Assembly: GCF_038449125.1 (NCBI RefSeq)
Contig: NZ_CP151800.1
Span: forward strand, 3,444,406 to 3,508,405
Origin: Kosakonia sp. BYX6
GTDB lineage: Bacteria > Pseudomonadota > Gammaproteobacteria > Enterobacterales > Enterobacteriaceae
DNA: 64,000 nucleotides
Reading direction: 5' to 3'
The first letter of the stretch is position 1. Each line of letters starts with the position of its first letter. The notes beneath the pieces were generated by a model. It was not told where the DNA came from. It searched no databases and saw nothing but the letters and a program-made list of their open reading frames with translations. Position numbers and translations under genes: made by a program. Shown here one piece after another: positions 46,381 to 57,387 of this stretch.

Positions 46381-49300
46381 TTAGTTCATCGTGGCAGGCG
46401 TTGGATCGTCGCCTTTTAGCTCGCGTTTCACCTCTGTCACTTCCTCACCATTGCCATTGCGCAGGTGAACTTCCAACTGATTGAAAGCGATGTTGATGTC
46501 GTTCTCGCGGCACAGCTGATCGATAGTGCGGTTGAGCTCGTCCACGGTATAGCTGCGATCGCGCAGTTCACGCACATACAGACGCAATTCGTGATCCAGC
46601 GTGCTCGGCCCAAAGGTGGTGAAAAACACCGAGGGTTCGGGATCGTGCATTACTTTCGGGTGTTCCATCGCCGCTTTCAGCAGCACTTTTTTCACTTTAT
46701 CCAGATCCGAACCGTAGGCCACGCCAAGGCGGATCACCACGCGGGTGATGGTATCGGACAGCGACCAGTTGATCAGGCGCTCGGTAACGAACGCTTTGTT
46801 CGGGATAATCACCTCTTTACGGTCAAAGTCGGTGATGGTGGTGGCACGAATGCGGATTTTGCTGACCGTGCCAGAGAAGGTACCGATAGTGACGGTATCG
46901 CCGATGCGCACCGGGCGCTCGAACAGAATGATCAGACCGGAGACAAAGTTACCGAAGATCTCCTGCAAGCCAAACCCGAGGCCGACCGACAGTGCCGCCG
47001 CCAGCCATTGCAATTTGTCCCACGACACGCCTAACGAACCGAAGACCGTCAACGCCCCGACCGCGATAATGATGTAATTCAAAATCGTGGTGACGGCGTA
47101 CGATGACCCCTGGCGCATATTGAGCCTTGAGAGCACCAACACTTCCAGCAAACCGGGCAAGTTACGAATCAGCGCCCAGGCCACCACAAACACAATCACT
47201 GCAAATAACAGGCTGCCGAGCGTGACGCTTTTCACCACTGCCGCACCGGCTTCGGTACCGTTGTAATGCCACAGCGTGATGCTGTCGAGATAGGCGAACA
47301 CGGTGATCAAATCCGACCAAATGGCCCAGAACACCACGCCAAACAGCGCCACCATCACCAGCATGGTGATTCGCAGTGTTTGCTGGTTAACCTGCTCCAG
47401 CGCAATGGTCGGTTCTTCCGGTGGTTCCGCGCCTTCGGCCCCCTCTTTCACCATATTCTGACGACGCGCCAGCGCACGGCGATAGGCAATACGGCGCGCC
47501 GCCACGCTCAAACCGCGCAGGACCGTCTGGTAAAGCAGGTTCCAGATGATCACCAGATAAACGGTTTCAATCCAGCGCCCGGAAAGGCGCAGCGTAGTGT
47601 AGAAGTAACCGGTCGCGGTCAGCACCATCAAAGCAATCGGCACAATCGCCAGCACGGTAACCGTCACCAGACGCATGCCATGTGACTCTTTATCGCGCCA
47701 GCTTTCGCGGAACATCGGCCAGACCAAGCCGGTGATGACCAGCAAGTTCAGCAGAATCACAAACTGCCCGAGCACATCATCCATCAGATGCAACGGGGAA
47801 AGCTCCGACACTACTGACCAGAAATGCAGCGGCAGTAAGGCCAGGCTGACGCGCACGATCTGCCGACGCCAGTGGCTGGTCAGTTGTTCGGGCATATTAA
47901 AGTGGTTCACCGCGACGCCGTCTTTTTCCAGCACTTTCCAGCACAGGCCAAATACCAGCCAGAATAGCGCCAGTTTTTTACTGAACGCCCATAGCAGTTC
48001 ACTGATATTCAGCTGCATAGTGAGCAGGATCAGGCCGACGGCCAGAATCAGCAGACATACCGGCAACGCGCGGATCAGATCGATGAGAATCGCTTTGGGC
48101 GTATGCAACTGGCTGTCACTGCGTAATTGCCCGACTTGCGCAGCGAGTTTCGCCTGGTAACTTTTCAGCCAGCGCAAACGCCAGCGGATCAGCCCGGCAA
48201 TCAGTAAAAGCGGCAAACCGGCCAGGAACGCGATGGCGACTGCAGGCCAGGCTTTTTCCCAGTTAACTGTGATTTTGGTGCCTTTTATCTGGTCGTGCAG
48301 CGCTTTCGGGAAGGATTTGATCCAGTCCCAGTCCATCGGTTTATTGCTGTTTACCCAGAAGATTTGCTGCGTCAGGATCTCTTGCAAGCTCTTCGACACA
48401 CTCATCAACTGCTGCTGATTGACCTGCAAGTTAATCGCCATCATCAGTTGGTTGCCCAGTTGCTTGTTCAACTGATCGAGCAGTTCGCGGCGCATATCAA
48501 CCACTTGCAGCAATGCGTCGTGAACTTCATCGTTCACCTCGCTTTGATGGCCCTCTTCGAGCCTGGCGACAAAGTTTTCATTCTGAAACAGCGCGTCACG
48601 CTGCTGGTTGATGTCGAACTGCTCAAGACGCAAATCCGCGATGCGGTTGGTCATGTCTTCCAGCTCATCCGCCGACGGCAGCGTTTGTTGTTGCTGATAA
48701 AGAATACGCGACAGCAGCAGGCTGCCTTTCAGCACGGAAATTTGTTCTTTAATATTGCGTTCGGATTGCAGTGCGCGATCGAGCCAGTTTTTCACTTTGA
48801 TATTCTGCTGCACCAGTGCGTTTCCGCTTTCGGTGGCAGAAATCAGTTTCTGGCTAAGCTGGTGGTTGATATCCAGTTCCTGTTTCACCAGCGGATTTGC
48901 CTGAATACGCGCCGTTTCATCCGGCGTGACGGCTTCCTGCGCAGTTTTTTCCGTCAGCGTCAAACGCTTGCTGTTCACCGCTTCCTGCAACAACTGCAAC
49001 TGGTGTTCGAGACGATTACTGTTCGCCGTCACGTAATCACGTTGCTTTTGCAGGGTGTCCTGCAATGTCGTGTTGCCTTCAAGGCTTTTACGCAGTTGTT
49101 CGATTTGCGCATTGAGCAACGCCTGCTGCGCCTGCAACAGCGTTTGCTGCGTTGGACGCAATGCGCCCTCGCCCGCGACAGTGCCGTTCAGGCGGTTGCG
49201 AATTTGCTGTAACTGTTGCGAGGCGGCGTACATTGCGCTTTGTACGCGTTCCGGCTGCGTCTGTAATGAGACCAGTTGGCTGTTGTAATTGGATAAGTCA

Positions 49301-49737
49301 TTCTGCGCGGTTTGCAGATCTTCGAGCAGTTGCGAAACGCGCGATTCAAGTTGGCGCAGAGAGAGCGTGGCGAGCGTTTTACGTGTTTCGTCGTCGTTGT
49401 CTTTATCGCTGAGCGCGTTGAGCGCATCGGTTGCCTGGCGCAGTTTTTCCGGTGCCTGCGCGACTTTTTGCTTCAGCAGCGCGGTTTCCTGCTTCACGCG
49501 ATCGATTTTATCGAGCGTTTCCAGCGTTTCGGTCAGATCCTGGATAACCAGTTTGTCCTGCGCCGAATGATTTTTTTGCTTATTCAGCGTGTCGAGTTGG
49601 CTTTGCACATCGTTGCGGGAGGGCAAATCACTGGTTGTCTGCGCCAAAGCGACGTTACTCACCAGGCTTAAAAAGACAAGAAACAGTGCGGTGGCAAAAG
49701 CTGCGAATGTGTTTTGCGTGCGATTGTTGTGCAACAT
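46381..49737 (-). CDS. mscK: MscK (KefA), potassium-dependent mechanosensitive channel
   Basis: 1118 residues from the chosen ATG 49737 (an upstream ATG at 49785 would add 16). Signal-like N-terminus ending ALAQ-TT, a long periplasmic coiled-coil region (about 30-460), several membrane segments (about 480-900) and the C-terminal MscS domain with the pore helix LQWLAAALSVGLGFGLQEI and the beta domain ERPVRIGDTVTIG. It releases solutes during osmotic downshock and depends on K+. Start codon not certain because ribosome sites are weak. Confidence 0.94.
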   Translation of the reverse strand: MLHNNRTQNTFAAFATALFLVFLSLVSNVALAQTTSDLPSRNDVQSQLDTLNKQKNHSAQDKLVIQDLTETLETLDKIDRVKQETALLKQKVAQAPEKLRQATDALNALSDKDNDDETRKTLATLSLRQLESRVSQLLEDLQTAQNDLSNYNSQLVSLQTQPERVQSAMYAASQQLQQIRNRLNGTVAGEGALRPTQQTLLQAQQALLNAQIEQLRKSLEGNTTLQDTLQKQRDYVTANSNRLEHQLQLLQEAVNSKRLTLTEKTAQEAVTPDETARIQANPLVKQELDINHQLSQKLISATESGNALVQQNIKVKNWLDRALQSERNIKEQISVLKGSLLLSRILYQQQQTLPSADELEDMTNRIADLRLEQFDINQQRDALFQNENFVARLEEGHQSEVNDEVHDALLQVVDMRRELLDQLNKQLGNQLMMAINLQVNQQQLMSVSKSLQEILTQQIFWVNSNKPMDWDWIKSFPKALHDQIKGTKITVNWEKAWPAVAIAFLAGLPLLLIAGLIRWRLRWLKSYQAKLAAQVGQLRSDSQLHTPKAILIDLIRALPVCLLILAVGLILLTMQLNISELLWAFSKKLALFWLVFGLCWKVLEKDGVAVNHFNMPEQLTSHWRRQIVRVSLALLPLHFWSVVSELSPLHLMDDVLGQFVILLNLLVITGLVWPMFRESWRDKESHGMRLVTVTVLAIVPIALMVLTATGYFYTTLRLSGRWIETVYLVIIWNLLYQTVLRGLSVAARRIAYRRALARRQNMVKEGAEGAEPPEEPTIALEQVNQQTLRITMLVMVALFGVVFWAIWSDLITVFAYLDSITLWHYNGTEAGAAVVKSVTLGSLLFAVIVFVVAWALIRNLPGLLEVLVLSRLNMRQGSSYAVTTILNYIIIAVGALTVFGSLGVSWDKLQWLAAALSVGLGFGLQEIFGNFVSGLIILFERPVRIGDTVTIGTFSGTVSKIRIRATTITDFDRKEVIIPNKAFVTERLINWSLSDTITRVVIRLGVAYGSDLDKVKKVLLKAAMEHPKVMHDPEPSVFFTTFGPSTLDHELRLYVRELRDRSYTVDELNRTIDQLCRENDINIAFNQLEVHLRNGNGEEVTEVKRELKGDDPTPATMN

Positions 49738-49864
49738 AATTTGAGCGATCGTTTTCTGTACGGGAAAGGCGGCCGGAATAGCCACGCGCGAAGAATATCA
49801 CGCAGTTAGATAACTACCTAGAAGAGTGAGAAGCCTCCAGGAGAAATCCTGGCGGCTGGAGGAA

Positions 49865-50518
49865 TCACGCGCTGAGGGAAGGTTCGCCGTTGCGTAGCGT
49901 GGGGCAAAACTGGCACATTTCCAACAGGATCGCCACATAGTCACGGGCTTCTTTTTTAAGATCAAAAGATTGTGGCGCGAACAGCCAGTTTTCCATAATC
50001 CCGGAAACATACGCGCGCATTAACACCGCGACGCGGCGCGTGAGTAAATTAGCGGGCAGCGATTTTGCCTGAATGCATTCGTTCAACGTCGCTTCAATGC
50101 GATCATAGCTTTCGAGGCATAAATCCCGCTGCGCTTCTTGCACCACCGCCATTTCGCCGACAAACTCGCATTTGTGGAAAATGATTTCCATCATCAAGCG
50201 ACGGCGCTCTTCAACAACCGTTGCTTCAAGGATATAAACCAATATTTCTCTTAACACTGAGAGTGGATCGCCAGGGAATTTTGCCCGATACTCAATCTCT
50301 AAATCGCCAATACTGGACTCTGACAGTTCCCAAATTTCACTAAACAAATCTGACTTATTTTTGAAATGCCAGTAAATCGCGCCGCGAGTCACGCCTGCCG
50401 CCTGCGCAATTTCAGCCAGCGAAGTAGAAGAAACGCCCTGTTGGGAAAACAACCGCATGGCGACATCAAGAATATGCTGTCGTGTCTCAAGCGCCTGTTG
50501 TTTGGTTTTTCGTGCCAT
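49865..50518 (-). CDS. acrR: AcrR, TetR-family repressor of acrAB
   Basis: 217 residues (E. coli 215). TetR helix-turn-helix at residues 25-55 ([25 protein letters not shown]), then a ligand-binding domain open to many drugs. Divergent from acrA; the operator lies between them. Confidence 0.96.
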   Translation of the reverse strand: MARKTKQQALETRQHILDVAMRLFSQQGVSSTSLAEIAQAAGVTRGAIYWHFKNKSDLFSEIWELSESSIGDLEIEYRAKFPGDPLSVLREILVYILEATVVEERRRLMMEIIFHKCEFVGEMAVVQEAQRDLCLESYDRIEATLNECIQAKSLPANLLTRRVAVLMRAYVSGIMENWLFAPQSFDLKKEARDYVAILLEMCQFCPTLRNGEPSLSA

Positions 50519-50546
50519 ATGTTGGTGAATTTACAGGAGTTAGATT

Positions 50547-50570
50547 TACATACATTTATGAATGTTTGTA
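50547..50570. promoter_or_regulatory. AcrR operator between acrR and acrA
   Basis: A 24-bp dyad: TACATACATT and AATGTTTGTA around a 4-nt centre. It differs by only a few bases from the E. coli AcrR operator as I remember it. It begins 29 bp upstream of the acrR start and 97 bp from that of acrA. Confidence 0.93.
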
Positions 50571-50666
50571 CCATAGCACGACCATAATATAAACGCAGCA
50601 ATGGGTTTTTGGACCTTTGATCCATTGATCAATTTGAAATTGAAATCGGACACTCGAGGTTTACAT

Positions 50667-51860
50667 ATGAACAAAAACAGAGGGTTAACGCCTCTGGCGG
50701 TCGTTCTGATGCTTTCGGGCAGCTTAGCGCTTACAGGATGTGATGAAAAACCTGCGCAGCAGGGAGCAGGCCAGGCGCCTGAAGTAGGTGTCGTAACGGT
50801 CAAAGCGGAACCTCTGCAAATCACTACCGAACTCCCGGGCCGTACCAGCGCGTTTCGCATTGCCGAAGTTCGTCCGCAGGTCAGCGGCATTATTTTAAAA
50901 CGCAACTTCACCGAAGGCAGTGACGTCGAAGCTGGTGTCTCGCTCTATCAGATTGATCCGGCAACTTATCAAGCCGCTTACGACAGCGCGAAAGGTGATT
51001 TGGCCAAAGCGCAAGCCGCGGCGAATATCGCCCAAATGACCGTCAATCGTTATAAAAAACTGTTAGGCACTAAATACATCAGCCAACAGGATTACGACAC
51101 GGCGCAGGCAGACGCTCAACAGGCGAACGCCTCGCTTGTCGCAGCAAAAGCCGCGGTCGAAACCGCGCGTATCAATCTTGCATACACTAAAGTTACTTCT
51201 CCTATCAGCGGTCGTAGCGGTACCTCAACCGTAACGGAAGGCGCACTGGTGCAGAGTGGGCAAACGACTGCGCTGACCACCGTGCAGCAGCTTGACCCGA
51301 TCTACGTTGACGTCACCCAGTCCAGCAACGATTTCCTGCGTTTGAAACAAGAACTGGCGAACGGAACCCTGAAACAGGAAAACGGCAAAGCGAAAGTGGA
51401 GCTGGTCACCAATGACGGCGTTCAGTATCCGCAAGCGGGCACCCTTGAAGTTTCCGGCGTGACGGTTGACCAGACTACCGGTTCTATCACGCTGCGCGCG
51501 GTGTTCCCGAACCCGGATCACTTCTTACTGCCGGGCATGTTTGTTCGCGCCAAGCTGGAAGAAGGGGTTAACCCGAACGCACTGCTGGTTCCACAGCAAG
51601 GTGTGACCCGCACGCCGCGCGGCGACGCGACGGTGATGGTCGTGGGCGAAGGCGACAAAGTTGAAGTCCGTAATATTACCGCGGGCCAGGCCATTGGCGA
51701 TAAATGGCTGGTTACCGACGGTCTGAAAAGCGGCGATCGCGTAATCATTGAAGGGTTACAAAAAGTCAAACCTGGCGCGCAGGTGAAAGCCCAGGAAGTG
51801 ACATCTGACAATAAACAGCAAGCTCAGGCCGGCGGTCAGTCAGAGAAACCGAAGTCTTAA
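50667..51860 (+). CDS. acrA: AcrA, membrane-fusion subunit of the AcrAB-TolC pump
   Basis: 397 residues. Starts at ATG 50667; frame open from 50601. Lipoprotein signal with the lipobox LALTG-C near residue 25. Beta-barrel, lipoyl and alpha-hairpin domains follow: RTSAFRIAEVRPQVSG near 53-68, a coiled hairpin 100-170 and YTKVTSPISGRSGTS. It links AcrB to TolC in the periplasm. acrB begins 22 bp after its stop. Confidence 0.97.
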   Translation: MNKNRGLTPLAVVLMLSGSLALTGCDEKPAQQGAGQAPEVGVVTVKAEPLQITTELPGRTSAFRIAEVRPQVSGIILKRNFTEGSDVEAGVSLYQIDPATYQAAYDSAKGDLAKAQAAANIAQMTVNRYKKLLGTKYISQQDYDTAQADAQQANASLVAAKAAVETARINLAYTKVTSPISGRSGTSTVTEGALVQSGQTTALTTVQQLDPIYVDVTQSSNDFLRLKQELANGTLKQENGKAKVELVTNDGVQYPQAGTLEVSGVTVDQTTGSITLRAVFPNPDHFLLPGMFVRAKLEEGVNPNALLVPQQGVTRTPRGDATVMVVGEGDKVEVRNITAGQAIGDKWLVTDGLKSGDRVIIEGLQKVKPGAQVKAQEVTSDNKQQAQAGGQSEKPKS

Positions 51861-51882
51861 CTTAAACAGGAGCCGTTAAGAC

Positions 51883-54800
51883 ATGGCTAAGTTTTTTATC
51901 GATCGCCCCATATTTGCGTGGGTTATCGCGATCATCATCATGCTGGCAGGGGCGCTATCGATCCTCAAACTGCCGGTAGCGCAATATCCAACGATTGCGC
52001 CGCCAGCCGTTCAGATCACAGCAACCTACCCTGGTGCTGATGCGAAAACGGTGCAGGATACCGTGACGCAGGTTATCGAACAGAACATGAACGGTATCGA
52101 TAACCTGCTGTACATGTCCTCCAACAGTGATTCCTCTGGTACGGTTCAGATAACCATCACCTTTGATTCCGGTACGGATGCGGATATCGCGCAGGTTCAG
52201 GTGCAGAACAAGCTGCAACTGGCCATGCCGCTTTTACCGCAGGAAGTACAGCAACAAGGCGTGAGTGTTGAAAAATCATCCAGTAGCTTCCTGATGGTTC
52301 TCGGTATGATCAGTACCGATAACTCAATGACGCAGGAAGATATTGCCGACTATGTTGGCGCGACCATCAAAGATCCGGTCAGCCGTACTGCGGGCGTGGG
52401 TGACGTTCAGCTGTTTGGTGCGCAGTATGCAATGCGTATCTGGATGGATCCGAACAAGCTGAATAACTTCCAACTGACGCCCGTTGACGTTATTTCAGCT
52501 ATCACTGCGCAGAACGCCCAAGTGGCAGCCGGTCAGTTGGGCGGTACGCCGCCGGTGAAAGGGCAGCAGTTGAACGCCTCAATCATCGCGCAGACCCGTC
52601 TGACGTCGACAGAAGAGTTCGGCAAAATTCTGCTGAAAGTGAACAGCGACGGTTCGCAGGTTCGTCTGCGCGATGTCGCGAAGATCGAACTGGGTGGTGA
52701 AAACTACGACATTATCGCGCGTTACAACGGCCAGCCGGCAGCCGGTTTGGGTATCAAACTGGCGACGGGCGCGAACGCGCTGGATACCGCAGCCGCAGTA
52801 CGCGACACCATTGCCAAGCTGCAACCGTTCTTCCCACACGGTTTGAAAGTGGTGTATCCGTACGACACCACACCGTTCGTTAAGATCTCTATTAACGAAG
52901 TGGTGAAAACGCTGGTCGAAGCGATCGTGCTGGTGTTCCTGGTAATGTATCTGTTCCTGCAAAACTTCCGCGCGACGTTGATTCCAACCATCGCGGTACC
53001 GGTGGTTTTGCTTGGGACGTTCGCGATACTCGCCGCGTTCGGTTACTCCATAAACACCCTCACCATGTTCGGTATGGTGCTGGCGATAGGCCTGTTGGTG
53101 GATGACGCCATTGTGGTGGTGGAGAACGTCGAACGTGTGATGATGGAAGAAGGCCTGCCGCCGAAAGAAGCGACGCGGCGCTCAATGGAACAGATCCAGA
53201 GCGCGCTGGTCGGTATTGCGCTGGTGCTGTCGGCGGTATTCGTACCGATGGCCTTCTTCGGTGGCTCTACCGGTGCTATCTATCGTCAGTTCTCCATTAC
53301 CATTGTTTCCGCGATGGTACTGTCGGTGCTGGTTGCGTTGATCCTAACGCCCGCGCTGTGCGCCACCATGCTGAAGCCGATTGCGAAAGGCGATCACGGA
53401 GAAGGTAAAAAAGGCTTCTTCGGCTGGTTCAACCGCATGTTTGAGAAGAGCACGCACCACTACACCGACAGCGTGGGCAACATCCTGCGCAGCACCGGTC
53501 GTTATCTGCTGCTCTATATCATCATCGTTGCGGGCATGGCGGTGCTGTTTGTCCGTCTGCCAAGTTCGTTCCTGCCTGACGAAGACCAGGGCGTATTTCT
53601 GACCATGGCCCAGTTGCCTGCGGGCGCGACGCAAGAGCGTACGCAGAAAGTGCTGGACGAAGTGACGAATTACTATCTGGAAAACGAGAAAGCCAACGTT
53701 AACTCCGTCTTTACCGTTAACGGCTTCGGTTTCTCGGGTCGCGGTCAGAACACTGGTCTGGCATTCGTGTCGCTGAAAAACTGGGAAGAGCGTTCGGGTG
53801 ACGAGAACAAAGTGCCAGCCATTGCGGGTCGCGCAAGCGCTCACTTTGCACAGATTAAAGATGCGATGGTGTTCGCCTTTAACCTCCCCGCGATTGTTGA
53901 ACTGGGTACGGCAACCGGCTTTGACTTCCAACTGATCGACCAAGCCAACCTGGGTCACGACAAATTGACCCAGGCGCGTAACCAGTTGTTCGGCGAAATC
54001 GCGCAGCACGCCGATCTGCTGGTGGGCGTACGTCCGAACGGTCTGGAAGATACGCCGCAGTTTAAGATCGACATCGATCAGGAAAAAGCGCAGGCGCTGG
54101 GTGTGTCGATTAGCGACATCAACACTACACTGGGCGCAGCCTGGGGCGGCAGCTACGTCAACGACTTTATCGACCGCGGTCGCGTGAAGAAAGTGTACGT
54201 AATGTCGCAGGCGAAATACCGTATGTTGCCAAGCGATATCGGTACCTGGTATGTCCGTGCCAGCGATGGTCAGATGGTGCCGTTCTCCGCGTTCTCTACA
54301 ACACACTGGGAATATGGTTCGCCGCGTCTGGAACGTTACAACGGTCTGCCGTCAATGGAACTCCTTGGTCAGGCAGCGCCTGGTAAGAGTACCGGTGAAG
54401 CGATGGCGATGATGGAAGAACTGGCTAGCAAGTTGCCAACCGGTATCGGTTACGACTGGACGGGCATGTCCTATCAGGAACGTCTCTCCGGCAACCAGGC
54501 ACCGGCGCTGTATGCCATCTCGCTGATTGTGGTCTTCCTCTGTCTGGCGGCGTTGTATGAGAGTTGGTCGATTCCGTTCTCGGTCATGCTGGTGGTGCCG
54601 TTAGGGGTTGTGGGTGCGTTGCTCGCCGCGACATTCCGCGGGCTCAGTAACGACGTTTACTTCCAGGTGGGCCTGCTGACAACCATTGGCTTGTCGGCGA
54701 AGAACGCGATACTTATCGTCGAATTCGCCAAAGATCTAATGGATAAAGAAGGTAAAGGCCTGGTGGAAGCCACGCTCGAAGCCGTGCGTATGCGTCTGCG

Positions 54801-55032
54801 TCCAATCCTGATGACGTCGCTGGCGTTCATCCTCGGGGTTCTGCCGCTGGTTATCAGTACTGGCGCGGGTTCCGGCGCGCAGAACGCAGTAGGTACAGGC
54901 GTTATGGGCGGGATGATCACCGCAACCGTGCTGGCTATCTTCTTCGTTCCGGTGTTCTTTGTGGTGGTTCGCCGCCGCTTTAGTCGCCGCAGCGAGGATA
55001 TTGAGCACAGCCATAGGGTTGAACAGCACTGA
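51883..55032 (+). CDS. acrB: AcrB, RND multidrug efflux transporter
   Basis: 1049 residues, the length of E. coli AcrB. Proton-relay Asp407-Asp408 lie in [18 protein letters not shown] of TM4; twelve membrane segments in two halves with two large periplasmic loops. It pumps detergents, dyes, bile salts and drugs through TolC. Followed by a strong terminator. Confidence 0.98.
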   Translation: MAKFFIDRPIFAWVIAIIIMLAGALSILKLPVAQYPTIAPPAVQITATYPGADAKTVQDTVTQVIEQNMNGIDNLLYMSSNSDSSGTVQITITFDSGTDADIAQVQVQNKLQLAMPLLPQEVQQQGVSVEKSSSSFLMVLGMISTDNSMTQEDIADYVGATIKDPVSRTAGVGDVQLFGAQYAMRIWMDPNKLNNFQLTPVDVISAITAQNAQVAAGQLGGTPPVKGQQLNASIIAQTRLTSTEEFGKILLKVNSDGSQVRLRDVAKIELGGENYDIIARYNGQPAAGLGIKLATGANALDTAAAVRDTIAKLQPFFPHGLKVVYPYDTTPFVKISINEVVKTLVEAIVLVFLVMYLFLQNFRATLIPTIAVPVVLLGTFAILAAFGYSINTLTMFGMVLAIGLLVDDAIVVVENVERVMMEEGLPPKEATRRSMEQIQSALVGIALVLSAVFVPMAFFGGSTGAIYRQFSITIVSAMVLSVLVALILTPALCATMLKPIAKGDHGEGKKGFFGWFNRMFEKSTHHYTDSVGNILRSTGRYLLLYIIIVAGMAVLFVRLPSSFLPDEDQGVFLTMAQLPAGATQERTQKVLDEVTNYYLENEKANVNSVFTVNGFGFSGRGQNTGLAFVSLKNWEERSGDENKVPAIAGRASAHFAQIKDAMVFAFNLPAIVELGTATGFDFQLIDQANLGHDKLTQARNQLFGEIAQHADLLVGVRPNGLEDTPQFKIDIDQEKAQALGVSISDINTTLGAAWGGSYVNDFIDRGRVKKVYVMSQAKYRMLPSDIGTWYVRASDGQMVPFSAFSTTHWEYGSPRLERYNGLPSMELLGQAAPGKSTGEAMAMMEELASKLPTGIGYDWTGMSYQERLSGNQAPALYAISLIVVFLCLAALYESWSIPFSVMLVVPLGVVGALLAATFRGLSNDVYFQVGLLTTIGLSAKNAILIVEFAKDLMDKEGKGLVEATLEAVRMRLRPILMTSLAFILGVLPLVISTGAGSGAQNAVGTGVMGGMITATVLAIFFVPVFFVVVRRRFSRRSEDIEHSHRVEQH

Positions 55033-55053
55033 TTTATTTCAGTTCTATATTAG

Positions 55054-55084
55054 AAAAAGGCCGCGCTAAGCGGCCTTTTTCTTT
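55054..55084 (+). terminator. Intrinsic terminator of acrAB
   Basis: Perfect 11-bp arms AAAAAGGCCGC and GCGGCCTTTTT with a 5-nt loop, then CTTTT. Active in both directions by base composition. Confidence 0.95.
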
Positions 55085-55548
55085 TCAACTCATCCGATGA
55101 TTAAACCATTTATTGTTAATTCGTTTAATTTATGCTGTCGATATAAGGCATATAATCTCTGTGTATTTGGAATGCATCTTTGATTCCAGGTAATATTCTT
55201 AATTTGCACTTATCATCTGTTTAAGTCAGAAAAATCCTGGCCTCAAAATATTCCCCAAACAAGAATAATCTATACTATGCTAACTTAATGAATCATAAGG
55301 CTACGCGCACAGTAATGGACGTAAATGAGACGCTTCGCATCCTTACATTTGACTGCTTATTCGTCCATTTTCGACAGGAAAAGATATTATTTGTAATTTT
55401 TCGTGATAGCTCAATGAAATCCCTTTGAGACTGGCATATAGTTATATCACCGAACGTAAACCAGCATATGTCTCTGGTCAGAGCAGAAGTTCCCATCCTG
55501 AATCAGCCTTTGGTTAGTAAAAAATTACCACTCAGAAGGGGATGCGTT
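55081..55548. other. AT-rich 468-bp intergenic region upstream of tomB-hha
   Basis: No credible protein gene. The region is markedly AT-rich compared with its neighbours. A TATACT hexamer at about 55271-55276 could be a -10 element of the tomB-hha promoter. An extended, partly nested inverted repeat lies at 55314-55379: outer arms AATGGACG and CGTCCATT, inner AAATG/CATTT. It would fold in the long leader RNA. Confidence 0.6.
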
Positions 55549-55923
55549 ATGGACGAATACTCGCCGAAAAGGCATGATATTGCGCAGCTCAAATTTCTCT
55601 GCGAAACGTTGCACCATGACTGCCTCGTTAATCTTGAAGAGAGCCATCATGGGTGGGTCAACGATCCGACTTCAGCAATCAATTTGCAGTTAAACGAGCT
55701 GATAGAACACATAGCGACTTTCGCGCTGAATTATAAAATTAAGTACAATGAAGATAATAAGCTGATTGAACTGATAGACGAATACCTCGACGACACGTTT
55801 ATGTTGTTCAGTAGCTATGGCATTAATACACACGACTTACAGAAATGGCGTAAAACAGGTAACAAACTGTTCCGCAGTTTCGTCAATGTAAGCAAGGCTA
55901 ATCCAGTAAGCCACTCTTGTTAA
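55549..55923 (+). CDS. tomB: TomB, Hha toxicity modulator
   Basis: 124 residues from ATG 55549; the frame is open from 55468 but E. coli TomB starts MDEYSPKRHDIAQLKFLCE. It contains the conserved Cys18 in LKFLCETL and a second cysteine near the end. TomB counteracts Hha, described as an antitoxin that inactivates it through oxidation of an Hha cysteine. hha follows after 23 bp. Confidence 0.95.
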   Translation: MDEYSPKRHDIAQLKFLCETLHHDCLVNLEESHHGWVNDPTSAINLQLNELIEHIATFALNYKIKYNEDNKLIELIDEYLDDTFMLFSSYGINTHDLQKWRKTGNKLFRSFVNVSKANPVSHSC

Positions 55924-55946
55924 TTTTTCAACACTAAGGTGAAGGT

Positions 55947-56165
55947 ATGTCCGAAAAACCATTAACAAAAATTGATTATTTGATGCGTTTAAGACGCTGT
56001 CAGACAATTGATACCCTCGAACGCGTAATTGAAAAAAATAAATATGAACTTCCTGATGAGGAACTTGCGGTGTTTTATTCAGCAGCCGATCATCGCCTGG
56101 CAGAACTCACCATGAATAAGCTCTATGACAAAATCCCCTCCTCCGTGTGGAAATTTGTTCGCTAA
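55947..56165 (+). CDS. hha: Hha, H-NS-associated haemolysin-expression modulator
   Basis: 72 residues, [21 protein letters not shown] at the start with the conserved Cys18. Four short helices; it binds the H-NS dimerisation region and modifies silencing of horizontally acquired genes. Pair with tomB as a toxin-antitoxin-like unit. Confidence 0.97.
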   Translation: MSEKPLTKIDYLMRLRRCQTIDTLERVIEKNKYELPDEELAVFYSAADHRLAELTMNKLYDKIPSSVWKFVR

Positions 56166-56239
56166 TTATTCTGAAACTCTATTTACGTTTTTTCTGAACA
56201 GTATGCCGTTCAACCTCCGTGCCAGGTGCCCCCGAACCA

Positions 56240-56803
56240 ATGAATGATGAAAAACAAAAAATGATTGCCGGTCTGCCCTATCGCCCAGCAGATGAAACGC
56301 TGCGTGCCGATCGTCTGCGCGCCCGACAATTGCTTCATCGTTACAACCATTCGAGCCCGGAGGAAAAAGCCGAACGCAGCGCGATCCTCGCTGAACTCCT
56401 CGGTCAAAGCGAAGGCGCGTATATCGAACCCAGTTTCCGCTGTGATTACGGCTACAATATTGTGCTCGGCAAAGCGTTCTACGCGAATTTTGATTGCGTG
56501 ATGCTTGATGTCTGTCCCATCAATATTGGTGATAATTGCATGCTCGCGCCGGGCGTACATATTTACACCGCAACCCACCCTGTTGATGCCGCCGAAAGGA
56601 TTAGCGGTGTTGAATATGGCAAGCCGGTCACTATTGGTCACAATGTGTGGATCGGCGGACGCGCCGTGATTAATCCCGGCGTGACCATTGGCGATAATGT
56701 GGTGGTGGCCTCCGGCGCTGTCGTCGTCAAAGATGTACCGGCCAATGTGGTCGTCGGTGGCAATCCGGCGCAGATCATCAAAACCCTGCCCACCGCTGTG
56801 TAG
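56240..56803 (+). CDS. maa: Maltose O-acetyltransferase
   Basis: 187 residues from ATG 56240; frame open from GTG 56219. Left-handed beta-helix hexapeptide repeats ([53 protein letters not shown]), catalytic His in TATHP near 115. Transfers acetyl from CoA to maltose and other sugars, perhaps to discard excess sugar. Between hha and ylaC as in E. coli. Ribosome site weak. Confidence 0.94.
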   Translation: MNDEKQKMIAGLPYRPADETLRADRLRARQLLHRYNHSSPEEKAERSAILAELLGQSEGAYIEPSFRCDYGYNIVLGKAFYANFDCVMLDVCPINIGDNCMLAPGVHIYTATHPVDAAERISGVEYGKPVTIGHNVWIGGRAVINPGVTIGDNVVVASGAVVVKDVPANVVVGGNPAQIIKTLPTAV

Positions 56804-56907
56804 TAACTGTTATCTTTTTTTGTGGCAGAACTGTTACTTTTTTCACACAAAGTAGCAACTTAAAATAGCCTGTCCACCTGCAATAACAGCATCAGTAAAG
56901 GCCTAAG

Positions 56908-57387
56908 ATGACAGAGATACAGCGGCTGCTCACCGAAACGATTGAAGAGATAAACCAACGCGAAAAACGGGATAACCGACCGCGCTTCAGCATCAGTTTT
57001 ATCCGCAAACATCCCGGCCTATTTGTCGGCATGTATCTGGCCTGGCTTGCCACGCTTGCGGTCATGCTGCAATCCGAAACACTCTCCGGCTCCGTGTGGC
57101 TGCTGGTGGTGCTTTTCGTCGTGCTCAACGCCTTTTTCTTTTTTGATGTTTACCCCCGTTACCACTACGAGGACATCGACGTACTCGATTTCCGCGTCTG
57201 TTATAACGGCGAATGGTACAACACGCGGTTTGTGCCTTCAGGCTTGATCAACGCCATCCTTCACTCTCCGCACGTTGATACCGAGCACAAGTCTCAGTTG
57301 CAAAAAATGATTGAGCGCAAAGGCGAGCTGTCGTTTTACGACGTCTTTACGCTTACTCGCCCCGCTGCTGTGCAATCAGCCGGTTAA
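56908..57387 (+). CDS. ylaC: YlaC, inner-membrane protein
   Basis: 159 residues. Begins [21 protein letters not shown]; two membrane segments near residues 38-58 and 62-82, then a cytosolic domain. Unknown function, conserved next to maa. The last 35 bases overlap the end of the MocR gene on the opposite strand. Confidence 0.92.
   Translation: MTEIQRLLTETIEEINQREKRDNRPRFSISFIRKHPGLFVGMYLAWLATLAVMLQSETLSGSVWLLVVLFVVLNAFFFFDVYPRYHYEDIDVLDFRVCYNGEWYNTRFVPSGLINAILHSPHVDTEHKSQLQKMIERKGELSFYDVFTLTRPAAVQSAG

Noticed and set aside
48295-49212. 305-residue open frame on the plus strand within mscK
   Set aside because: Antisense to the periplasmic coiled-coil part of mscK; Leu/Gln/Arg-rich product typical of a shadow.
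53344-54306. 320-residue open frame on the minus strand within acrB
   Set aside because: Antisense to acrB; His/Arg/Val-rich shadow product without domains or ribosome site.
55293-55496. 67-residue open frame on the minus strand in the tomB leader region
   Set aside because: No ribosome site or recognisable sequence; AT-rich non-coding DNA with structure that explains it better.
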